The notes: generated from the sequence alone by a model not told the origin. 64,000 nt of DNA from Phycisphaerae bacterium (GCA_030432905.1 JAUILU010000006.1:62001-126000), one strand, 5' to 3'. Positions 8,437 to 17,870 are shown, counted from the stretch's first letter. Numbers and translations are program-made.

Positions 8437-9621
8437 ATGAACACTGAGCGTTTGATCTGTGATCGTGCGTTGGCTGTCGATGCGTCCGGAATTCGGCGCA
8501 TCTTCAACCTCGCTGCCAAGCTGGAAGATCCGATCAACCTCTCGATCGGTCAGCCCGACTTTAAGGTCCACGACAAGATCAAACGCGGCGCGATCGACGC
8601 CATCGAGCAAGATAAGAACGGCTACACCCTGACGCGTGGCATCGCGCCGCTGCTCGACAGGATCAACGAACACCTGAAATTCGATCTCGGCTGGGACGTC
8701 GCGGGCAACGACTCGATCGATTCGTTCGTGACCAGCGGCACCTCGGGCGCGCTCACGCTTGCGTTCCTCGCGCTCATGGGACCGGGCGACGAGGGGATCA
8801 TCCCGGACCCGTACTTTGCGATGTACCCGTACATGGCCGCCATCGCGGGCGGGACCGCGGTGCGCTGCGACACGTACCCGGACTTCCGCATGACCGCCGA
8901 GCGCGTCGAGCCGCTGATTACCGATCGCACGAAGTTCGTCCTTTACAACTCGCCCGGCAACCCGAGCGGCGTGGTCGGCACAGTTCAAGAGTGCCAAGAC
9001 CTGCTCGATCTCTGCAGGGCCAAGAACGTCCTGCTGATCTCAGACGAGATCTACGACGAGTTCACCTTCAGGGGCGGCATGACCGACGTCGCAAAGTCCG
9101 ACGGCAAGACACCTCGCTGCCCAAGCCCCGCGAGGCTCGAGGGTGCCGAGGACGACGTGCTGCTGATCCGCGGATTCGGCAAGACCTACGGCATCACCGG
9201 CTGGCGTGCTGGGTACGCCGCCGGCCCTGAACCGGTCATCAACGCGATGACGCGCATCCACCAGTACACTTACGTCTGTGCCCCTTCGATGGCGCAGTGG
9301 GGCTCACTCGCGGCGTTCGATGTGGATATGTCCGAGCATGTGGACGATTTCCAGAGCCGACGCGACATGGTCGTCGAGAGGCTCAGCGAGGTCACCGAGG
9401 TCTCGGTTCCCGAGGGCGCGTTCTACGTCTTCGTCAAGGTGCCGGAACGCCTCGGCCTGACCAGCAACCAGTTCGTCGATCGATGCCTCGAACGCGAAGT
9501 CATGGTCATCCCGGGCAGTGTGTTCAGCGACCGTGACACGCACTTCCGCGTCAGCTTCTCCGCGCCGCGCGCCAAGATCGAGCAGGGGCTCGATATTCTC
9601 TGCGAGTTGATGAAGGGCTGA
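8437..9621 (+). CDS. Pyridoxal-phosphate aminotransferase, class I/II
   Basis: A 394-residue fold-type I aminotransferase related to aspartate/aromatic aminotransferases. Seen: LSIGQPDFKVHDKI near 35, GYTLTRGIAPL near 63, VTSGTSGALTLAF (PLP phosphate contact), the NSPGNPSG motif, SDEIYDEF, and the PLP-lysine motif GFGKTYGITGWRAGY near 243-257. The C-terminal FRVSFSAP holds the carboxylate-binding Arg. Substrate cannot be told from sequence alone. Follows the small basic protein closely and may be cotranscribed with it. Confidence 0.93.
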   Translation: MNTERLICDRALAVDASGIRRIFNLAAKLEDPINLSIGQPDFKVHDKIKRGAIDAIEQDKNGYTLTRGIAPLLDRINEHLKFDLGWDVAGNDSIDSFVTSGTSGALTLAFLALMGPGDEGIIPDPYFAMYPYMAAIAGGTAVRCDTYPDFRMTAERVEPLITDRTKFVLYNSPGNPSGVVGTVQECQDLLDLCRAKNVLLISDEIYDEFTFRGGMTDVAKSDGKTPRCPSPARLEGAEDDVLLIRGFGKTYGITGWRAGYAAGPEPVINAMTRIHQYTYVCAPSMAQWGSLAAFDVDMSEHVDDFQSRRDMVVERLSEVTEVSVPEGAFYVFVKVPERLGLTSNQFVDRCLEREVMVIPGSVFSDRDTHFRVSFSAPRAKIEQGLDILCELMKG

Positions 9622-9622
9622 G

Positions 9623-10477
9623 TTAGAAACGAACTTCGCCGCCACCGTACAAGCCCTGCATCGTCGCTTCGACTTCGACATCGAACTCGGTGCTCTCAAC
9701 GTTCATGAACCGGTACCCGATGAAGACGCCGAACAGGCGGTGGAAGTCGTAGCCGAGTTCTGCTTTGGCGTCGATGACTGTGCCGTAGTCACCGAAGTAC
9801 ATGCCCGAGAGGTTGCCCCGGATGGCGATGTTTCGACCGAGGTCGAAGTTGGCTCCGATGCTGCCAACCGGGATCGGGATAATGGCTTCTTCGGTCTCGG
9901 TTGTGGTCGAGCCCATGACGTCGCCGGTGATGCTCGCTTCCGCGTCGATGACTCGTGCGCCGCCGCCGACGTAGATGGTGATGTACTTGAGCTCGGCGAG
10001 TTCGTAGAGCACGTTGAGCTCGTACATGGTGAGGTCTTCGTAGCTGTCGATGGTGCCGCTGAATTCCTGGTCGTCGAAGCTGACGGTGTTGGTTGTGCTG
10101 CCATCGAACTTGTAGTTGCCCATGTATCCCAGCTCGATGCTCAGATCGATGATGGGGATGGCGACGGTGATGCTCCCTATGGGGCTGATGTCGTCGGTGT
10201 CCTGGCCGAGTGTGTCCTCGAAATCGAGGACGTTGGTAGCGCCGCCGATCATGTCGCCGACTGTAATCTCGCCGTCGGCGGTCACGAACATGCCGCCGGC
10301 TCGGATTTTGACGAACGTGTCATCGCCGGCGTTTGGCGAATCGAGCGGGCCCGCCGTGAGTGAAGCCAGCGACGGGAACTGCTCTTCCCAAGTTGGCGAG
10401 CCGAGCAGGCCCTGCCGATCGTCGGCGAGCGTGGTGCAGGCGGGTGCGAGAATCAGCAAAGCGGGCCAGCGTTTCAT
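9623..10477 (-). CDS. Predicted outer-membrane beta-barrel protein
   Basis: 284 residues with an N-terminal export signal (MKRWPALLILAPACTTLADD; APAC could also be read as a weak lipobox). The mature part alternates polar and hydrophobic residues in many short strands (ITIYVGGGARV, GSIGANFDL, RNIAIRGNLSGMYFGDYG, GVFIGYRFMNVE) and ends in ...GLYGGGEVRF with a terminal Phe, as expected for a barrel inserted by the BAM complex. No conserved family recognised. Convergent with the aminotransferase; stop codons almost touch. Confidence 0.75.
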   Translation of the reverse strand: MKRWPALLILAPACTTLADDRQGLLGSPTWEEQFPSLASLTAGPLDSPNAGDDTFVKIRAGGMFVTADGEITVGDMIGGATNVLDFEDTLGQDTDDISPIGSITVAIPIIDLSIELGYMGNYKFDGSTTNTVSFDDQEFSGTIDSYEDLTMYELNVLYELAELKYITIYVGGGARVIDAEASITGDVMGSTTTETEEAIIPIPVGSIGANFDLGRNIAIRGNLSGMYFGDYGTVIDAKAELGYDFHRLFGVFIGYRFMNVESTEFDVEVEATMQGLYGGGEVRF

Positions 10478-10509
10478 GTCCGTATCTCCGTGGCGGTTCG
10501 ACTCTGTGG

Positions 10510-11367
10510 TTATCGGGCAGCCAGCACCCGGTCCAGAAATATCGTCATCTGATCCAGCGCTGTTGAGAGTTGTTTCGACTGTTCTCCCCCGATTGGGAAG
10601 GGATTGGGCGTGTTGAGGACGTGGTCGCCGCCCTCGAGGATGAGCGTCTCGGCGTTTGGCATGGCATCGGCGATCCTGTGCGCCGAGTCGCAGGGCACGG
10701 TCGGGTCGCTGCTGCCGTGGATGATGAGCGATGGGCTGGGGATCCTGGCCGCCAATGCGAGCATGTCGTGCGCCTCGGGCTCGGCTTCCCGCTCATCCCA
10801 GAACGCCCGGCCCTTGCGGAGCGTCTGCCCGGTCCTGTTGCTGGTGATCTCCAAGTAGCCCTGTTCGTTGAGCTGCTGTTTCAGCGCATCGTTGAGTTGT
10901 TGGGTCTCGCTCGGCGCCGCGATGGTGACGATCGCATCGACCGGCTTCATCGCCGCGACCGCCCGGCGTCCCGCGCAGAGCAGCGAAGCCACGCCGCCCC
11001 GCGAGTGGCCCACGAGCACGATCGGCATGCCCGGCCCGACAAGCTCTTGCCTGTCGAGCGCGTGGATGAGCCGTTCGATGTCTTCGACTTGTTTGTTCCA
11101 GGTGTCTTTCTCGAACAGGTCCGGGCGCTCGAAGGATTCTATGGTCTCGGTCATGCCCGAGTGCGAGAGGTTGAACCGGTGCGCCGCGATGCCGATGCCC
11201 GCGAGTGTGTGCGCGAGTGTCGGGATGAACCCGTAGTCCTTGTAGCCAAAGAACCCGTGGGTAATCAGCGCCGCGGCACGGGGTGTGGTCTCGGGCAGGT
11301 GCGTGTTGCCGAAGATTGTTTCACCGTCGGCGCCGGGCAGGTTCCAATTCACGATGTCGATGGGCAT
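10510..11367 (-). CDS. Alpha/beta hydrolase
   Basis: A 285-residue serine hydrolase with the triad visible: nucleophile elbow GHSRGG, acid in LIIHGSSDPTVP, and His in GGDHVLN. The oxyanion segment is LITHGFFGYKDYG near 35. No lid-specific motifs were recognised, so the substrate is unknown. Cytoplasmic (no signal peptide). Lies 16 bases downstream of the TauE-type exporter on the same strand. Confidence 0.88.
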   Translation of the reverse strand: MPIDIVNWNLPGADGETIFGNTHLPETTPRAAALITHGFFGYKDYGFIPTLAHTLAGIGIAAHRFNLSHSGMTETIESFERPDLFEKDTWNKQVEDIERLIHALDRQELVGPGMPIVLVGHSRGGVASLLCAGRRAVAAMKPVDAIVTIAAPSETQQLNDALKQQLNEQGYLEITSNRTGQTLRKGRAFWDEREAEPEAHDMLALAARIPSPSLIIHGSSDPTVPCDSAHRIADAMPNAETLILEGGDHVLNTPNPFPIGGEQSKQLSTALDQMTIFLDRVLAAR

Positions 11368-11383
11368 GCCCGCAGCTTACAAG

Positions 11384-12205
11384 CTACGCGAAGTCGAGGA
11401 GCCCGCCCAGCTTGGCAGCCGCGACAAGCAGCACGATCGAAACGATCGGGCGGACAACGTTCACGGGCAGCCTGTGCACGAGCCACGAGCCGATCAGCGA
11501 GCCAACAACCGCGGACGGGCCGAGCAGGCCAGCGAGTTCGATGGCGTCGATCGCTTTCTGGCCGTGGTGGGGGAGGTTGATCATCTTCAACGTCGAGCCG
11601 ACGGGCGCCATGAGGCACATCGCCGCGGCGCTAGCTGCGATGGCTTGCCTGATTTTGATCTTGGCGACGGATTGGAGCGAGACGACGGTGATGACGCCGC
11701 CGCCGATGCCGAGCAGACCGGCGAGGAATCCGGTCGCGACGCCTGTGCCCACGATCGCGGGTGTTGATTTGCGGATGCGTTCGCTGTCTTCGAGCGTTTC
11801 TTCGTCGTCCTTGCCGAGCATCCGCCCGAGTTCGCCGACGAGCACCATTACGACGATGACCGCCGCGAGGATCTTCACGAGCGATTCGCCCTCGATCTGG
11901 TCCGACGCGAGCACGCCCAGAACGATGAACACGACCGCTGGGGGCAAGAGTCGGAGCAGGAGCGACTTGCGGACTTTGCCGGCCTTGGTGTGGCGCCAGA
12001 CGGCGGGGACCGCGACCAGGAAGTTGACCGCCATCGCGGCCGCCTGATAGGTGTGCTGCTCGGCGTGGGATGCGTCCTTGAACCCGATGAGAATGGCAAG
12101 GCCCGGCAGCATAATGACCGACCCGCCGAGGCCCGTCAGCCCGCCGATCAGCCCGGCGCAGAGTCCGATCCCCGAGATGAGTGCGGCTTGCAGTACCGGG
12201 TCCAT
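11384..12205 (-). CDS. TauE/SafE family sulfite or sulfonate exporter-like membrane protein
   Basis: A 273-residue polytopic protein of the TSUP family. Paired repeats typical of it are seen: N-terminal LISGIGLCAGLIGGLTGLGGSVIMLP and, after a cytoplasmic charged loop (LGKDDEETLEDSERIRK), ATGFLAGLLGIGGGVITV. Members move small sulfur or carboxylate anions; the substrate here is unknown. It starts 6 bases after a GntR-family gene, which probably regulates it. Confidence 0.88.
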   Translation of the reverse strand: MDPVLQAALISGIGLCAGLIGGLTGLGGSVIMLPGLAILIGFKDASHAEQHTYQAAAMAVNFLVAVPAVWRHTKAGKVRKSLLLRLLPPAVVFIVLGVLASDQIEGESLVKILAAVIVVMVLVGELGRMLGKDDEETLEDSERIRKSTPAIVGTGVATGFLAGLLGIGGGVITVVSLQSVAKIKIRQAIAASAAAMCLMAPVGSTLKMINLPHHGQKAIDAIELAGLLGPSAVVGSLIGSWLVHRLPVNVVRPIVSIVLLVAAAKLGGLLDFA

Positions 12206-12211
12206 TGATGC

Positions 12212-12973
12212 TTACATCGACGCGCGCTTGCGGTAGCCCACACCGATTCTTCGAGCAACATCAGCTGGGTGCTCGTCTTCCTCGGCCTGAGCCGCCAGCT
12301 CGTCGTAGACGCGCATCGTTTCGGTGTGCGCCCAGCGGACGTGCTCGAGCATCAGGTCGCGGGCGCGGTCGGCCTCGCCTCGCTCGACGGTCCGAAGGAT
12401 CACGTCGTGGTCGCTGAAGATCTCGCTGAGCTTGTCGTGCGTCAGCGGGCCGGGTCTGCAAGCGGTTGCATGGATCAGCAAACGGTTGTCGTTGATGATC
12501 TTGACAACGCGCCTGTTGCCGGCGGCGTGCAGCATCGCGGCGTGGAAGTCGCGGTCGAGGCGTTCAAGAAGGTCGTACGCGTCTTCGGAGATCTCTTCGC
12601 CGCCCTCACCCGAGTAGTCGGCCTTGAGCATCTCGAGCATCTTGTCGCAGACACCGCGCGCCTTGTCGAGCGACGGACGAACGGTCATCGAGGCGAGCGC
12701 GTGGATGGCTTCGCATTCGAGCCACTCGCGGACCTGGAACGCTTCGTCGAGTTCCTCGCGCGTCGGGCTTTTGACGAACGCGCCGTAGCCGGCAACGTGG
12801 TCGAGCACGCCCTCGCTTCGGAGCTGGCCGATCGCCTCGCGGACGGGGCTTCGGCTCACACCGGTTTCCTTGGCGACCGTAAGCTCGCAGACTCGGCTGC
12901 CGGCGCGGAGCGCACCGGTTAGCAGCTGGCTGCAAAGGTGGTCATACACAACGTTTCGAAGGCCCTTGGACAC
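12212..12973 (-). CDS. GntR-family transcriptional regulator, FCD (FadR-like) subgroup
   Basis: A 253-residue regulator. Winged helix at about 1-72 (VYDHLCSQLLTGALRAGSRV, LTVAKETGVSRSPVREAIGQL, VDHVAGYGAFV-type wing), then an all-helical FCD effector domain with metal-site residues in DRDFHAAMLHAAGN and later histidines. Uses GTG 12973 with a CGGAG site upstream. It heads a GntR-TauE operon, so it probably senses the anion exported or a related carboxylate. Effector unknown. Confidence 0.9.
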   Translation of the reverse strand: MSKGLRNVVYDHLCSQLLTGALRAGSRVCELTVAKETGVSRSPVREAIGQLRSEGVLDHVAGYGAFVKSPTREELDEAFQVREWLECEAIHALASMTVRPSLDKARGVCDKMLEMLKADYSGEGGEEISEDAYDLLERLDRDFHAAMLHAAGNRRVVKIINDNRLLIHATACRPGPLTHDKLSEIFSDHDVILRTVERGEADRARDLMLEHVRWAHTETMRVYDELAAQAEEDEHPADVARRIGVGYRKRASM

Positions 12974-13063
12974 AGCGATTCTCCGCCGGGCACGCCCGGA
13001 AACTCGGGGCGCCTCTCGGAAAGAGAATAGCGAGGCAGAGCTGTTGTTGGCACGATAACCGGC

Positions 13064-14488
13064 TTAGAAAGCCGAGATTAGCGCGAGAATGGCCGCCATG
13101 ATCGCCGCGGCACCGCTCAAACGTCCGATTAGTAGGTGCCGACTCGCCATCGACTCGGCCTTGCGGAGCTCGCCCTTGAGCACGTCGTAGCGGACATGCA
13201 GGGCAGACATCGCCTCGATCGTGTCCGAGTATTGCTGGGTCCGCAGGCTCGCACGCCTGCGTGCACGCATGACGATCGCGTGTGCCTTCTCAAGCGAAAG
13301 CTCGGCGGATTCCATCCGCTCCTTGTACTGATCCGCACGGGCGTCGGCACGCTCCATCTGCTCGTGCATGTACGCCGCCTCGGTGTTGCGGGCGTCGAGC
13401 TCGGCTTGGAGCGAGGCACGATCGGCAAAGTCTTCTGTCTTGATCGGCTCAGCAACGACGGGCATCGGGGCCTGCTCCGCTGGCTGGCCGCCGACCTGCT
13501 GCGAGAGCTTGGCGATGGTCTGGTCGCGCTCGGCGAGCCGACCCGAGAGCTCGGCCATCTCGCTGCGTGCCGAGTTGATCTGAGACTGGGTCTCGGCCTC
13601 GGCTTGCTTGAACGCCTCGATCTTCTCGATTAGTTCCGCGTTGGCGGCTTCGAGTTCCTCGGCGCGCGAATCGCTCGATTCAACACGCGTCTCGATCTCG
13701 GCCAGCTGTTCGCGTGCGATCGTCACCGCGGCCTGCGCCTCCGACAGCCTCGTCGAACGCTCAGCCAGTTCCTCGCGCACGTCAGCGAGCTGGCCCTCGG
13801 CATGCTCGAATTGAGACAGCGCCTCGTCGCGTTCCTCGGCCGTCGCGGCGAGCTCTTCGGTCAGCTTCAGCAGGTTCGATTCGTGCTTGGCAGCCTGCGT
13901 CGTAAGCTCGTCGAGCTGTGATTTGAGTTCGTCTGCGAAGGCTTCGAGTTCGCTCGCGCGAGTCGCCGCGTCGTCGAGCTGCGATTCCAGCTGCTGCTGG
14001 ATGGCCTCCGACTGCGACTGGTGCTCGGTCAATTCCTTGCGGAGCGTGCTGGCCTCGCTGTTCGACTCCTCGATCTTCAGCTTCAGTTCCGCGATCGTCT
14101 GCGACTGCGTGGTGTTGAGCTTGAGTTGCTCGTCGATCTCGGCCTTCTTCGCCTTCAGCTCGTTGGCTTGCTCGGCGGCGACGTCCCACACGCGCTCGGC
14201 TTCTTCGAGACGGTCCGACGCCAGACGGTTCGCGTGACGCAGCTCGCCCTCGACGGACTTGATCTGCTCCGCGGCGCCCTGCAGGCGGTGCTCAAGATTC
14301 GTGATCTGCTCGCTGAACTCGGCGATCGCCAAGGCGTGCGATTCGCGGAGCTGCTTCGGTGATTCCTCGCCGAGGATGTCGAGCGCTTCCATCGCGATCA
14401 TCTCAACACGGGCGAGCTTGCCCTCGGCGATCGAGTCTGCCGGGCCGGTGGTTCGGGACTTCGTCTGCTGATTCTTGTGCGATGCCAC
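13064..14488 (-). CDS. Tail-anchored long coiled-coil protein
   Basis: 474 residues, almost wholly heptad-patterned from about 50 to 430 and rich in Ala, Glu, Gln, Leu and Ser (for example LTTQAAKHESNLLKLTEEL, LSGRLAERDQTIAKL). A single hydrophobic segment at the very C-terminus (GRLSGAAAIMAAILALISAF) suggests tail anchoring in a membrane. Starts GTG 14488 behind CGGAG. No enzymatic motif; a structural or scaffold role is inferred. Not assigned to a family because coiled coils match many unrelated proteins. Confidence 0.72.
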   Translation of the reverse strand: MASHKNQQTKSRTTGPADSIAEGKLARVEMIAMEALDILGEESPKQLRESHALAIAEFSEQITNLEHRLQGAAEQIKSVEGELRHANRLASDRLEEAERVWDVAAEQANELKAKKAEIDEQLKLNTTQSQTIAELKLKIEESNSEASTLRKELTEHQSQSEAIQQQLESQLDDAATRASELEAFADELKSQLDELTTQAAKHESNLLKLTEELAATAEERDEALSQFEHAEGQLADVREELAERSTRLSEAQAAVTIAREQLAEIETRVESSDSRAEELEAANAELIEKIEAFKQAEAETQSQINSARSEMAELSGRLAERDQTIAKLSQQVGGQPAEQAPMPVVAEPIKTEDFADRASLQAELDARNTEAAYMHEQMERADARADQYKERMESAELSLEKAHAIVMRARRRASLRTQQYSDTIEAMSALHVRYDVLKGELRKAESMASRHLLIGRLSGAAAIMAAILALISAF

Positions 14489-14716
14489 GTCTTTGATCTC
14501 CGGAACAAGCTCTTATTGGGCTACTCCGAAGCCAACAACGGCACAAACCGCCCGCCAGATCAGTCGCAGACACGAACTGCTCAGCGATAACGATGACGGA
14601 CCAAGCGGTCCGCTTGCTGGTTGTGCCGCCGGCTCCCCGGATGTGGAGTCCTACGCTCAGCAGTGACCAAGACCGCGCTCCAATCAGAGTCTCAGCACAC
14701 GGGCCACAATACAGGC

Positions 14717-15739
14717 ATGATCTTCGGTCTCGTGACCGTTGTGCTCACGCTGGTGGGGTGGTCGGTGACGCCGCTGTTCATCAAGCACTTCTCTCACGAG
14801 ATCGACGCGTGGACGAGCAACGGCTGGCGTTACGGGTTCGCCGCGTTCGTGTGGGCGCCGTACCTCATCTACGGCGCCAAACGCGGCAAGCTCCCTCCCA
14901 AGCTCTTCCTCGCGGCGCTCGTGCCCGGCGCGATCAACAGCATCAGCCAGGTCGCGTTCACCTGGGCGCACTACAAGATCGACCCCGGGCTGCTGACGTT
15001 CGGCTTGCGGGCGCAGATGGTCGTCGTCGCCTTCGGAGCCGCGATCCTGTTCCCGATCGAAAGGCTGGTCATCAAGAAGCCCGCGTTTCTGGCGGGGCTT
15101 CTTCTCGTTGTGCTCGGCACCGCGGGCACGATCCTGTTCGACAACGACTTCGGCGCCAAGTCCAACACGCTCGGCGTTCTGCTCGCGCTTGGCGCCGGCG
15201 CCGGGTTCGCGTTCTACGCGCTGGCGGTCCGCTACTTCATGGTCGGCATGAGCCCGCTCTACTCGTTCGCCGCGATCAGCCAGTACACCGCGGGCAGCAT
15301 GGTCGTCCTGATGCTCATCTTCGGCGACAAGTTCGGCGTCACGACCCTCGACATGTCGGCAGACCAGATCGCGTGGCTCTTGATCTCATCAATCATCGGC
15401 ATCGCCGCCGGGCACGTGCTGTACTACATCAGCATCGCCCGCCTAGGCGTCGCGGTCTCGACGGGTGTGATCCAGCTCCAACCCTTCTGCGTCGCGATCC
15501 TGTCCTACATCTGGTTCGGCGAAGTGCTCGAATCCTCGCAATGGATCGCAGGCGGGATGGCGGTCACCGGGGCCGTCACGATGCTGGTTGTTCAGCACAT
15601 CACGACGTCACGCCTGAAGAAGCGGGCTGGCGATGAGTCGATGGAACTGCCGGCGGATCATGTGGCGGCGGCGGTTGAGTGTGAGACTATGGAGCCACAT
15701 TCCGGGCATGTGTCTGAAACGAGTCCTGTTAGCGAATAG
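14717..15739 (+). CDS. EamA/DMT-family transporter
   Basis: A 340-residue drug/metabolite-transporter-type protein with about ten TM helices in two EamA repeats. N-terminal MIFGLVTVVLTLVGWSVTPL and the mid-protein repeat beginning NTLGVLLALGAGAGFAFYAL, ending with ...VTGAVTMLVVQHI. ATG 14717 is chosen because the protein then begins directly with TM1; upstream residues in the open frame are Arg/Cys-rich and unlike an N-terminus. The polar C-terminal tail overlaps the convergent gene's 3' end by 82 bases. Substrate unknown. Confidence 0.87.
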   Translation: MIFGLVTVVLTLVGWSVTPLFIKHFSHEIDAWTSNGWRYGFAAFVWAPYLIYGAKRGKLPPKLFLAALVPGAINSISQVAFTWAHYKIDPGLLTFGLRAQMVVVAFGAAILFPIERLVIKKPAFLAGLLLVVLGTAGTILFDNDFGAKSNTLGVLLALGAGAGFAFYALAVRYFMVGMSPLYSFAAISQYTAGSMVVLMLIFGDKFGVTTLDMSADQIAWLLISSIIGIAAGHVLYYISIARLGVAVSTGVIQLQPFCVAILSYIWFGEVLESSQWIAGGMAVTGAVTMLVVQHITTSRLKKRAGDESMELPADHVAAAVECETMEPHSGHVSETSPVSE

Positions 15740-16281
15740 CCACAACTAAGGCATGCATTAGATTTCTCACTACGAATGATCTTGTGGGCTTTATGTAACG
15801 CGAAGTGCCACAGAAACAACAGCGTTAACGCGGCCCAAACCCCTTGCCATGGACTGAAGTCAGGGTGCATGATGCGATGGGAAGCGGCGGCACTCGCCAA
15901 AGCTATAAAAATTGAGTAAGGCAGGATCGCAAGTGTTGAACGTACAGAATGCCACATTAGGTGGTGGTGTACTAAGCAGATCAGAAACGGGAATTGAAAC
16001 GCCGTGTACCAAACAATGTTCCCGTTGAGCGGGATATTTGATTCGAAGCAATAGGTGTGAAGCGAATGGGTCTTCATGACGAGCAGGGGCGTAGAGATTG
16101 CAACAAGCAATCCAAATGCGGACTCGCGAGCAGTCTTAGTATGCTTGCGACCAATCTTTGCTTGAATACGGGTTTGCTTGTTGCGGTTAGACCATACTTC
16201 CCAAGATATAACGCTGAATGGCACCAGCGAGATAGCGGGTATAACAAGGGATGTGATGTCGATTGGTCCACTGAAGCTCAT
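15658..16281 (-). CDS. Multi-pass membrane protein with C-terminal zinc ribbon
   Basis: 207 residues, with about five TM segments (LVIPAISLVPFSVISW, ESAFGLLVAISTPLLVM, IVWYTAFQFPFLICLV, TLAILPYSIFIALASAA, GVWAALTLLFLWHFAL), then a cytoplasmic zinc ribbon CLSCGYSLTGLVSDTCPECG. That ribbon, with its GY-L-G core, is typical of planctomycete membrane proteins. The gene is visibly AT-richer than its neighbours and its 3' end overlaps the EamA gene convergently. Function unknown. Confidence 0.75.
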   Translation of the reverse strand: MSFSGPIDITSLVIPAISLVPFSVISWEVWSNRNKQTRIQAKIGRKHTKTARESAFGLLVAISTPLLVMKTHSLHTYCFESNIPLNGNIVWYTAFQFPFLICLVHHHLMWHSVRSTLAILPYSIFIALASAAASHRIMHPDFSPWQGVWAALTLLFLWHFALHKAHKIIRSEKSNACLSCGYSLTGLVSDTCPECGSIVSHSTAAAT

Positions 16282-16320
16282 GTAGCAATTTACGCACTAC
16301 AAGCTAGGGAGTTGCTTTAA

Positions 16321-17649
16321 TCAGCGGATAGACACTCTCCAAGCTTTGCCTTCCCGCTCCACCCGCCTGTACAGCGTGTCCCGCTCGACCGGCTCGTACC
16401 CGGCTTCGCGGATCGCACGCTCAAGATCCCACACAGTTGTCTCTTGGTGCGTGGTCTGGCCGCCGACTTTGGTGATGTCGTACCAGACGACCGTGCCGTC
16501 GATGTCGTCGGCGCCGGCCTTGAGCATGAGCTGGCTCATCGCGAGCGTCTGCATGATCCAGAACGCCTTGGTGTGTGGGAAGTTGTCGAGCATGAGCCTG
16601 GCGACCGCGAGCGTGCGGAGGTTTTCTAACCCGGACGGGCCGTAGAGGTTCTCGAGTTCCGAGCCGTCGGGGAAAAATGGCAGGGGCGTGATGGTCTGGA
16701 AGTACCCGCCGCCCGATGCCATGTCGGGGTGGGGGAGCTTTGAGTCCTCGCGTGTGAGCGTGATCGCATCGACCGAGTTGTCGTCGATGCCCTCGTACTC
16801 GCCCGAGTACTTCCGCCAGTCGGGGTCGCCTGTGTAGCCGAGCCGCGCGAGCGCCTGGTCCTGTGCCCTGCGGAGCATGTCCATGTGAACGAGCCGGTCT
16901 TTGCGCTGCTCGATGTGGCCGTACAGAATCGTGCAGTTGGTGTTGAGCCCGAGCTCGTGCGCAACGGTGTGCACATCGAGCCACGCGTCGTGGCGGATCT
17001 TGCCCTTGAAGGCCTCGTCGTGGACGCGGTCGTCGAAGACCTCCGCGCCGCCGCCGGGCAGTGAGCCGAGACCCGCGTCCTTGAGTTCCTGCAGCACCCA
17101 CCGGATGCCGGCCTTGCGGTCGTCGCGCTTGAACTTTTTGGCGATTTTGGCTAGGTGCACGATCTCGACCGCGGTGAACGCCTTGATGTGCAGCTCGCTG
17201 CCCGCTTTGTCAACGACCTCGCGGATGGCGCGGCACATGTCGGGGTAGTAGTCCCAGGGCAGGTAGGGGTGCAGGCCGCCGACGATGTGCATCTCGGTCG
17301 CACCTGAGTCGATGGCCTTCTGGGCTTCGGCTCGGATGTAGTCGAGGTCGCGCGTGTAGGCGCCGTCTTCGTCTTTCTTTCTGAAAAATTCGCAGAATTT
17401 ACAACTCAGGGCGCAGACGTTGGAGTAGTTGAGGTGGCGGTTGATGTTGTAGTACGCCACACCCGGGTGCATGCGATCACGGACGAGGCTGGCCAGCTCG
17501 CACACGGACCAGACGTCGGGCGTGGAGTACAGCAGCTCGCCCTCTTCGAGCGACAGGCGCTGACCCGCGAGGATCTTGGCCCGGATCGCCTCCAGGCCTG
17601 GGTCGGTCTTGGTCGAGCGGGCGAGCGTTGGGCTGGCGAGCGTGGTCAT
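16321..17649 (-). CDS. mqnE: Aminofutalosine synthase MqnE (radical SAM)
   Basis: Radical-SAM enzyme making aminofutalosine in the futalosine route to menaquinone. Seen: VYYNxNRH-type segment (VAYYNINRHLNYSNVC), the cluster motif CALSCKFC (CX3CX2C), then HIVGGLHPYLP, ELHIKAFTAVE, LPGGGAEVF, LNTNCTILYGHIE. The 442 residues exceed the usual ~370 because about 50 extra residues lie between the TILYGHIE region and ITPLPFFPDGS. ATG 17649 is preferred over in-frame ATGs at 17682 and 17778. No other mqn gene is in the window. Confidence 0.92.
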   Translation of the reverse strand: MTTLASPTLARSTKTDPGLEAIRAKILAGQRLSLEEGELLYSTPDVWSVCELASLVRDRMHPGVAYYNINRHLNYSNVCALSCKFCEFFRKKDEDGAYTRDLDYIRAEAQKAIDSGATEMHIVGGLHPYLPWDYYPDMCRAIREVVDKAGSELHIKAFTAVEIVHLAKIAKKFKRDDRKAGIRWVLQELKDAGLGSLPGGGAEVFDDRVHDEAFKGKIRHDAWLDVHTVAHELGLNTNCTILYGHIEQRKDRLVHMDMLRRAQDQALARLGYTGDPDWRKYSGEYEGIDDNSVDAITLTREDSKLPHPDMASGGGYFQTITPLPFFPDGSELENLYGPSGLENLRTLAVARLMLDNFPHTKAFWIMQTLAMSQLMLKAGADDIDGTVVWYDITKVGGQTTHQETTVWDLERAIREAGYEPVERDTLYRRVEREGKAWRVSIR

Positions 17650-17826
17650 GCGGGCGGTTCTTTCAATGATTCTTGAAAACATAATAGGCTTGGCCTGTGC
17701 GGGGTGCGCATTCTCGGCCGTCGTGCAGCCTGAACAGGCGGTATAGATGGGCGTTTCGGCTCTAACTTTGCCGTCCAAATGGGGTTAGAGCCAATCTGTG
17801 GGCCTGTGGATCCGATGAATCGAGTG

Positions 17827-17864
17827 CCTGTTCCGGGTGATCGCCCGGACAGTCTGAACAGGAG
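17827..17864 (+). promoter_or_regulatory. 5' UTR hairpin overlapping the Shine-Dalgarno of the gene at 17871
   Basis: CCTGTTC (17827-17833) pairs with GAACAGG (17856-17862), and inside it CCGGG (17833-17837, sharing one base) can pair with CCCGG (17844-17848). The 3' arm takes up part of the AGGAG ribosome site at 17860-17864, six bases before ATG. It could limit translation; whether it switches is unknown. Confidence 0.45.
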
Positions 17865-17870
17865 CTGCCC

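Noticed and set aside
13064-14488. Assignment of the coiled-coil protein to SMC, KfrA or another named family
   Set aside because: Only heptad composition supports it; no Walker motifs or DNA-binding domain are visible.
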